Assembly (NCBI GenBank): GCA_003231035.1
Contig: QIHU01000767.1
Span: 1-7,808, forward strand
Direction of reading: 5' to 3'
DNA: 7,808 bases
Origin: Acidobacteriota bacterium
Lineage (GTDB): Bacteria > Acidobacteriota > Thermoanaerobaculia > Multivoradales > SZUA-115
The notes under the pieces are model-generated. The model worked only from the letters and a program-made list of their open reading frames with translations. It did no database searches and had not been told where the DNA came from. Shown piece after piece: positions 1-5,131 of the stretch (positions are counted from its first letter, which is position 1; every line of letters begins with the position of its first letter). The position numbers and the translations under genes were made by a program.

Positions 1-389
1 CGCCACGCGGCCCCGAACAACGTCACTTCCAGAAACCGCGCGGCCCCCGCGCGCGGCGGCGGATGAAGGAACAAAGAGTACGGCGGTCGCGCACTCCGGC
101 TGGCGGCAAACAGCACCCCGTAGGGGCAGTTGCCCGCTAGACAGCACAGCTCAAGCGGTGTTGCCCTCTGCTGTCTCGCCACCGGCTTCGGTTGACAAAC
201 CGGCTCACCGATAGGGCAATGGGCCTCGATCAAAGCTCGACCTAAGACGCGGCGTAGCACCGGCGCCGCGAGCGGCGCCTCCGATCCAGCCAACGGCTTA
301 ATCTGAAATTGAAGGCGTAAGTAGGCGTGGGTTTCCTCTTGCCGAGCGAGCACCGTCGCTTCAGGGGACAATTCGGGTTCAGGGCGCAT
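1..389 (-). CDS. cas6: Cas6-like CRISPR RAMP endoribonuclease, N-terminal part (runs off left edge)
   Basis: The minus-strand frame is open from an ATG at 389-387 to the window edge (129 codons plus two bases), so the 3' end is missing. AGGAG at 400-396 lies six bases before the ATG. The residues fit the Cas6 family of type III and related systems (Pfam PF10040-like), which cleaves precursor crRNA: a first RAMP strand (LRLQFQIKPL, about 24-33), then APVLRRVLGRAL (42-53), a cysteine cluster (C58, C65, C82, C83, C88) including NCPYGVLF (87-94), a proline-rich FLHPPPRAG stretch (107-115), and LEVTLFGAA (120-128). The pattern 'RxxLGxAL - C - CPYxxLF - PP - LFGxA' is what I recall for this family. 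The C-terminal glycine-rich RAMP motif would lie outside the window. It is divergent from the sigma operon and could share its control region. Another RAMP protein is the main alternative. No CRISPR repeats are visible here. Confidence 0.72.
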   Translation of the reverse strand, partial: MRPEPELSPEATVLARQEETHAYLRLQFQIKPLAGSEAPLAAPVLRRVLGRALIEAHCPIGEPVCQPKPVARQQRATPLELCCLAGNCPYGVLFAASRSARPPYSLFLHPPPRAGAARFLEVTLFGAAW

Positions 390-588
390 AAAACTCTCCT
401 CATCCCTAAGAACCCAAACCACCGAGAAAGGTTGAGAGCACGGCCAGAATGGTGGCGTTCATGGAACTGGTAAGCCAACCATCGACGCTGAAACTCCGTG
501 CTAGCATCCGCCGCGAGCCTGATTCAACCCGACAGAGCCAGCGGGGTCGCGATCCCCACCCACCGTACGCGGAATTGCCATCGCTTTC
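390..588. promoter_or_regulatory. Divergent intergenic region between cas6-like gene and sigma operon
   Basis: These 199 bases separate two genes transcribed away from each other, so they should carry the promoters of both. I see no convincing housekeeping -35/-10 pair on either strand. On the plus strand GGAACT (463-468) resembles the -35 element of ECF-dependent promoters, and CGAC (483-486) is a weak -10 candidate at 15-base spacing, which would fit autoregulation by the downstream sigma factor. No CRISPR repeats, tRNA or clear operator palindrome are seen. The in-frame stop upstream of the sigma gene is at 520-522, and no ATG or GTG lies between it and 589. Confidence 0.4.
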
Positions 589-1248
589 ATGCCCTTCAAG
601 AAGACAGGAAGCAAAACGCCGACAGATCGCGGCACGACGACCGCCGCGGAGCGGCAATTGTTGGAAGATGCGCGGGCGGTGGGGCGGGTTCCGGTGGATA
701 AGGAGGCCCTAGGCCGCATCTACCACGCCTACCATGGCCTGCTTCTCGGCATTTGTATGAAAAAATGCGAAGCAAGAATCGATGCCGAAGATCTACTCCA
801 AAAGAGCTTCCTTCGGGTTCTCACCAAGCAGAGGGCCGCAAAATTCTCGACGATTCAAGATTTCAACTCGTGGCTCTTCATCATCCCAGAGAACCTCATG
901 CGAAACACCCGCAGAGAAATCCACGCCAAGAAACGAGCCCATGTTTCGCAATCGCTGGACCTACACACCGAGCGCAACTGGACGCCCCCCGACCATGCGG
1001 TTGGCCTCGCACACCCCCGTTCCGTCTTGGATGAGATGATGAGTCGCGAGCGCCGCGAAGCCTTCGACAAGGCTCTGCGAGACCTGCCTGACAAGATGCA
1101 ACAGTGCGCGAGGCTGTACTTCGTACAAGGGCTCAAGCAATCCGAGATCGCCACCATCATGAAACGATCCCTTGGCACAGTGAAGTCCCACATCAGCAAG
1201 GCGAAACAACGGCTCCTCGACCATGGATTTCAGCCAGAACGCACGTGA
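589..1248 (+). CDS. ECF-type RNA polymerase sigma factor (sigma-70 family)
   Basis: A 219-residue protein with the two-domain build of group 4 (ECF) sigma factors, which direct core RNA polymerase to a small regulon. Sigma region 2 spans about 40-112: RIYHAYHGLLLGIC, then DAEDLLQKSFLRVL (65-78, the usual core-binding helix), then FNSWLFII (92-99). Sigma region 4 spans about 155-210: ALRDLPDKMQ (162-171) and the helix-turn-helix LKQSEIATIMKRSLGTVKSH (182-201), where GTVKS is the classic DNA-recognition segment. The usual 'IARN' after the WLF motif is replaced by IPENLMRN, and there is a basic extension of about 39 residues before region 2. ATG 589 is the only conventional start after the upstream stop, although no strong Shine-Dalgarno precedes it. 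The anti-sigma gene overlaps its 3' end by 26 bases, so the two are probably co-produced. Subgroup and regulon cannot be told from sequence. Confidence 0.9.
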   Translation: MPFKKTGSKTPTDRGTTTAAERQLLEDARAVGRVPVDKEALGRIYHAYHGLLLGICMKKCEARIDAEDLLQKSFLRVLTKQRAAKFSTIQDFNSWLFIIPENLMRNTRREIHAKKRAHVSQSLDLHTERNWTPPDHAVGLAHPRSVLDEMMSRERREAFDKALRDLPDKMQQCARLYFVQGLKQSEIATIMKRSLGTVKSHISKAKQRLLDHGFQPERT

Positions 1249-2083
1249 TATGTCCTCAAGTCCCGAAAATTTCGAGCAAACCTTGCACCGTTTGGGGGCC
1301 GAGGCCAGCCGCTCGCTGACCATCCATCCGGACTACCGGGAGTTGGCCGGCTACTGCGAAGACACCCTGGAGGTTGGCGTCGAAGAGGCGATTCGTGAGC
1401 ACCTCTCCCACTGCCCCGCCTGCGCCCGTGTCGTCCTCGACCTGCTACAGCCTCCCGCCGCGGTGGAAACGAAGGCCAGCGAACGCGACGGCAAGTGGCA
1501 GGAAGTGCTCGCGCTGGCCGCTGACATAGATGCTGCCAAGGCACCGACTCCGGTGAAAGTCGAGGCACAGTTTCCAGACAGTCCATCGGAAGCACAGGAT
1601 GATTTGCCGGCCCCCGGTCCCTACAAGGTTGTTTCCGACTGGGCGCTAATCGCCGCCGCACTCGCTTTGGTGGCACTCGGCGGCTGGTGGTTCCTCAACC
1701 GTGCGCCAGTCTCCCCAGGATTCGCGGGCGAACCGCAAGTGCTGGCCTACCTGGGCGACATACCCGGTGACCACCGTATCAAGGCTTCGGCCCTGAGTCG
1801 GGGGGAGTCGGAGATCGTGCTTCATCGTAGCGACCAGCCTTCCGATTGGGAACTCAAGACTGCCAACGAGTCGACGTACGATCACTACACGGTGCACCTT
1901 TCCAACTCCGAGCGAGCCGTATGGGAAGCCTCGCTAGAGCCGGTCTCCGATAGCCTCCAGTTCTTTGGCCTTCGGCTGACACCAAAGTTCTTTTCTGTCG
2001 GCGACTACTCGATCAAGATCATGGGTTGGCACGATGAAGAAGCGCATGAGCTGGGAGTCTTCCTGCTACGAATCCGCGAATGA
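1223..2083 (+). CDS. Membrane anti-sigma factor with ZAS-type zinc finger
   Basis: This 286-residue protein should hold the upstream sigma factor inactive. Residues 37-75 form a zf-HC2/ZAS-like anti-sigma domain with the motif H60-x3-C64-x2-C67 (EHLSHCPAC), and C45 is a possible further ligand. Residues about 78-138 are a linker rich in Ala, Pro and acidic residues. Residues 140-158 (WALIAAALALVALGGWWFL) form one clear membrane helix. Residues 160-286 look like a soluble beta-rich domain that I do not recognise. Positive-inside reasoning and the family's role put the ZAS domain in the cytoplasm and the C-terminal domain outside. The start could be ATG 1223 (overlapping the sigma gene) or ATG 1250 (one base after its stop); neither has a good Shine-Dalgarno and both keep the ZAS domain. 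The stop overlaps the next ATG (ATGA), indicating translational coupling to the TPR-CHAT gene. Both the linker and the outer domain are plausible protease targets. Confidence 0.82.
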   Translation: MDFSQNARDMSSSPENFEQTLHRLGAEASRSLTIHPDYRELAGYCEDTLEVGVEEAIREHLSHCPACARVVLDLLQPPAAVETKASERDGKWQEVLALAADIDAAKAPTPVKVEAQFPDSPSEAQDDLPAPGPYKVVSDWALIAAALALVALGGWWFLNRAPVSPGFAGEPQVLAYLGDIPGDHRIKASALSRGESEIVLHRSDQPSDWELKTANESTYDHYTVHLSNSERAVWEASLEPVSDSLQFFGLRLTPKFFSVGDYSIKIMGWHDEEAHELGVFLLRIRE

Positions 2084-5007
2084 GAGGTGCCGTACGGGTC
2101 ACCGGCTGGCAGCCAATCGCGCTGGCCGCGACGATCGTCGCAACGCTGGCCTGCGATAAGACCACCACCCTCGCCCCGCCAGAGGACGCCCCGCCCTGCA
2201 CGCCGGAGCACGCGCAGCCGCTCGCCACCGGCAGCCATCCGGCGCGTCAGCTCGCCGAAAGCGACCACCACTGCTACCGCATGGACCTAGAGGCTGGCGT
2301 CTACCTGACGGCGACCGTGACACAAGAGGTGGGCTTGGACTTGGTGTGGGATCTCTACACCCCCACCGGCCGATGGATCGCGAGATTCGACGCCGTGGCG
2401 GAGGGCATTGAGCCGCTCCATTGGCTCCACTCGGCGAACGGCCCACTCCTAGTCAGCCTCCACGAGTTGGATGGCCATCCCGGAGACTACCGGCTGAGCC
2501 TAGAGATCTCCCCTTCGCCGACGGATCGAGACATCGAACGTGCCCAAGCGGCTCACGACTTCGCCGAGGCCGACTTGCGATACGGACAAACCAATGAGGA
2601 GCGCTGGCTGGAACAGATGAGCCAGGCGGTCGAGCGCCTCGCTGCCACCGGCGATCCTGCGACCGAAGCGGCGCTCATCTACCGGTTAGCTGATCAACTG
2701 CAAGACGGCTACACGGAAAAGCTCCTGCCAATCGCCGAGCGGCTGGTCCAACTTCAGGACCAGTTTGGCACCGGCTCCAGGCAGGCCTACAGTCGCTTGT
2801 GGGCGGCTCTGGAACACCGTGGCCAGACCGTCGAAAGCCAGCAACGACGAAAGCGCTGGGCAAATCAGGCTCTAGAAATAGCCAACGCGTTGTCCGCGCC
2901 TGAGATTGCGGCCTTGGCCTATCGACAACTCGGTAACCTAGCGCAATCGGGCGGAGAACCGGGGGCCGCCGAGCGCTACTATAGACGGGCCATCGAGCAG
3001 TTTCACCTTGCCGAACAGCCCTTGGACGCTGCCGAAATGTGGGTCACCCTGGGCCGCTGGCGAGCCCGGAGCTCCGATGCCGATGGTGCACGAGATGCCT
3101 TCGACCACGCGGAAGCACTGATCCAAGAACCGGACAGCAGCGGAAGCGAGAGTGCTCATATCGAGGTTCGCGCTCAACTCGCCGCCAGCCAAGGCGATCT
3201 CGCCCGCACCAAGAACGAATGGGACGAGGCGTCTCGCCACTACTCCAGCGCGCTCAACCTAGCAGAGCGGTATAACCTAGTCGCGCTGCGAGCCTCGGCC
3301 TTGGACGGCCTGGCTCGCAGCGCGTCCCGCCTGGGCAAGATAGGCGAGGGCGAAGAGTTCTTCGCCCAGTCGATCACTAGTTGGCGAAAACAAGGCGAGC
3401 TGGGCAAAGCCGACGCCGTTCGCATGCAACGGGCCTACGAGCGATACCTGCGAGACGAACTCGACAGCGCTCAGCGCGACTACCTGGAGCTGTGCCCCGA
3501 TGGCAGGCAACGTGGTAACAAAGACCTGTTGACATGGGCTAGCTGCCGCTTCGGGCTCGGCCGAATCGCGCGCGACCGCCACGATCTCCAAGCCGCGCTG
3601 CCCCGAATGAGGCAAGCCCTGATCCTCATCGAAGGGCACCGCGCCCGTGCCGATCAGCTCGACCAACGGCAGCGCCTAGCCGCCCTGCGCCAGCACTACC
3701 CAGAAGAGCTAATCGACGTTCTCTTACAACTCGACTCCAAGCCGACCGCGCCTACCAGTCGCTACCGCGAAGAAGCCTTCGCCATTAACGAACGCGCTCG
3801 CGCGCGCAGCCTTCTCGATCATCTACGCACGGCTGCCGGCACTCCCCTCGACGACCCAGAACTGCTCCGGAGAGCCGGCCCTGGAGAGCTGGGCTACCTG
3901 CTATCCCTAGAGCAAACCCAAGAGCTCGCGAAGCAAGGGGGCGCGCTGATCCTCCAATACATTCTCGGCCCGCGGCAAAGCCACCTATGGGCAATCGGCG
4001 AGGGAATCTCCGAAGTCCACACCTTGCCATCGCGCCGGGAACTCGAAGAGGCGTTGTCCAAGGATTGGAAGGTCCTCTTCCACAGCGACAGTCCCGGAAC
4101 AGAGACCGCAACCCTCAAAGCATCCCGCCACGCATCCGATCTCCTACTGGCTCCCGTCGCCCACCTCCTCCACGGCCAACCCCTGTGGATCGTTGCGCAG
4201 ACCGATCTGGATGGGTTCCCCTTCGCCGCCCTTAAGCTCCCCTCCTCTGGCAACGAGCCGAGGCCCACAACGAGAGAGCCAGCAGCACCCACTCTGCTCG
4301 TGCAACGGCACCGGATTCTCCGGCCACCCTCCCTATCGAGCATCGCCTGGCTAGAGCACTGGGCAAGTCAGCGCCAGCCGACTCCTGGCAAGACCATCGC
4401 CCTGGTGGCCAATCCCGCCTACGCGCAAGACTCCAGCTACGCCTTGCTCGCCGGTACCGGGGAGGAAGCCCGCAGGATCGCCAGCTTGCTTCCGGTCGAA
4501 GCTAGCCTTCTACTCACCGGCCTCGACGCCGAACCCACAGCCATCCGGCGAGGAGCGCTGAACGACTTCCGCTTCCTTCACTTCGCGGCCCACGCCGATA
4601 GCGCCCAACGTCAAGAGAGGACCAGCCTTGTCCTCAGCCCCCTGCCCACGACGACCGGCGCGACAGAGAGCTACCTGACCAGCGAACAAATCGCTCAACT
4701 CAGCCTCTCCGCCGACCTCGTGGTGCTGGCCGGCTGCGCCACTGGCCTGGGTGAAAAGCTCGCTGGCGAGAGTCTTCAAGGGCTACCCCAGGCCTTCTTC
4801 CGGGCCGGTGTTCCCCGCATCCTGGTCAGCCTCTGGCCAATCGAGGACAAGCCGACCGCCTACTTCATGGTGCGCTTCTACAACGCCCTCTTCCAAGGCG
4901 CCTCGCCCGCCGAAGCCCTGCAAATCACCCAGATCGAGTTCCTCCACCACCCTAAGTGGCACGCGCCCACCTACTGGGCCGGCTTCGCCTTGCGCGGCCT
5001 GCCGTAA
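2080..5007 (+). CDS. TPR-CHAT caspase-like protease, putative lipoprotein
   Basis: A 975-residue protein. Residues 1-25 resemble a lipoprotein signal: Arg2 and Arg6, a hydrophobic stretch (about 12-24), then a loose lipobox ATLAC with Cys25 and Asp26. Residues about 50-142 form a beta-rich, PPC-like domain (YRMDLEAGVYLTATV; LVWDLYTPTGRW). Helical TPR-type repeats fill about 160-560, clearest in AYRQLGNLAQSGGEPGAAER (280-299) and around 385-430. A CHAT-type entry motif FAINERARARSLLDHL is at 567-582, and the CHAT peptidase domain (clan CD, like caspases and separases) runs from about 620 to the end. The catalytic dyad is intact: His838 in LHFAAHA and Cys886 in VVLAGCATG, followed by the family's LVSLWPI segment. 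The gene is coupled to the anti-sigma gene by an ATGA overlap, so the anti-sigma factor is an obvious candidate substrate. TPR-CHAT with a sigma/anti-sigma pair recalls Csx29-Csx30-RpoE of type III-E, but no exported Csx29 is known to me. Confidence 0.88.
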   Translation: MRGAVRVTGWQPIALAATIVATLACDKTTTLAPPEDAPPCTPEHAQPLATGSHPARQLAESDHHCYRMDLEAGVYLTATVTQEVGLDLVWDLYTPTGRWIARFDAVAEGIEPLHWLHSANGPLLVSLHELDGHPGDYRLSLEISPSPTDRDIERAQAAHDFAEADLRYGQTNEERWLEQMSQAVERLAATGDPATEAALIYRLADQLQDGYTEKLLPIAERLVQLQDQFGTGSRQAYSRLWAALEHRGQTVESQQRRKRWANQALEIANALSAPEIAALAYRQLGNLAQSGGEPGAAERYYRRAIEQFHLAEQPLDAAEMWVTLGRWRARSSDADGARDAFDHAEALIQEPDSSGSESAHIEVRAQLAASQGDLARTKNEWDEASRHYSSALNLAERYNLVALRASALDGLARSASRLGKIGEGEEFFAQSITSWRKQGELGKADAVRMQRAYERYLRDELDSAQRDYLELCPDGRQRGNKDLLTWASCRFGLGRIARDRHDLQAALPRMRQALILIEGHRARADQLDQRQRLAALRQHYPEELIDVLLQLDSKPTAPTSRYREEAFAINERARARSLLDHLRTAAGTPLDDPELLRRAGPGELGYLLSLEQTQELAKQGGALILQYILGPRQSHLWAIGEGISEVHTLPSRRELEEALSKDWKVLFHSDSPGTETATLKASRHASDLLLAPVAHLLHGQPLWIVAQTDLDGFPFAALKLPSSGNEPRPTTREPAAPTLLVQRHRILRPPSLSSIAWLEHWASQRQPTPGKTIALVANPAYAQDSSYALLAGTGEEARRIASLLPVEASLLLTGLDAEPTAIRRGALNDFRFLHFAAHADSAQRQERTSLVLSPLPTTTGATESYLTSEQIAQLSLSADLVVLAGCATGLGEKLAGESLQGLPQAFFRAGVPRILVSLWPIEDKPTAYFMVRFYNALFQGASPAEALQITQIEFLHHPKWHAPTYWAGFALRGLP

Positions 5008-5041
5008 AAATTCCTCCGGCACAGAGTCAACCATCTTGCTC

Positions 5042-5065
5042 GTTCCGGGTTCTTGCACTCGGAAC
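5042..5065 (+). other. Inverted repeat downstream of TPR-CHAT gene
   Basis: GTTCCG (5042-5047) and CGGAAC (5060-5065) can form a 6-bp stem with a 12-base loop in the gap between the two CHAT genes. No U-run follows, so it does not look like an intrinsic terminator. It may be incidental in GC-rich DNA. Confidence 0.3.
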
Positions 5066-5081
5066 CACTGAATCTATGCGT

Positions 5082-5111
5082 CCTCGGTGGCCGGACCGCC
5101 GCCCGCCGAGG
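5082..5111 (+). other. GC-rich hairpin upstream of CHAT-SAVED start
   Basis: CCTCGGTGG (5082-5090) pairs with CCGCCGAGG (5103-5111), a 9-bp stem with one G-U wobble and a 12-base loop. It ends seven bases before the Shine-Dalgarno of the CHAT-SAVED gene and lacks a U-tract. It could block RNA decay, set different expression of the two halves of the operon, or modulate ribosome access. None of this is shown by sequence alone. Confidence 0.4.
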
Positions 5112-5118
5112 CCAATCT

Positions 5119-5124
5119 AGGAGG
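5119..5124 (+). promoter_or_regulatory. Ribosome binding site fixing the CHAT-SAVED start
   Basis: AGGAGG lies seven bases before ATG 5132, the best Shine-Dalgarno in the window. It favours ATG 5132 over an in-frame GTG at 5087, which would add 15 poorly conserved-looking residues and has no such site. The gene therefore has its own strong translation signal and is not coupled to the preceding stop. Confidence 0.85.
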
Positions 5125-5131
5125 AAATGAG

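Noticed and set aside
406..504. Minus-strand 33-codon frame ending in a hydrophobic stretch (MNATILAVLSTFLGG), 16 bases upstream of the cas6-like ATG.
   Set aside because: It could be a small membrane peptide in the cas6 operon, but it has no properly spaced Shine-Dalgarno and no recognisable family, and it lies across the likely promoter region. Support is too weak for a gene call.
390..588. Searched for CRISPR repeats because of the Cas6-like neighbour.
   Set aside because: No direct repeats with regular spacing are present here or elsewhere in the window.
3894..4343. Long minus-strand frames inside the TPR-CHAT gene.
   Set aside because: High GC keeps antisense frames open here. The translations are Arg-rich with no domain, while the plus strand encodes a clear CHAT domain.
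5087..5131. GTG start extending the CHAT-SAVED protein by 15 residues.
   Set aside because: No ribosome binding site precedes it, it lies within the hairpin, and ATG 5132 has an ideal AGGAGG seven bases upstream.
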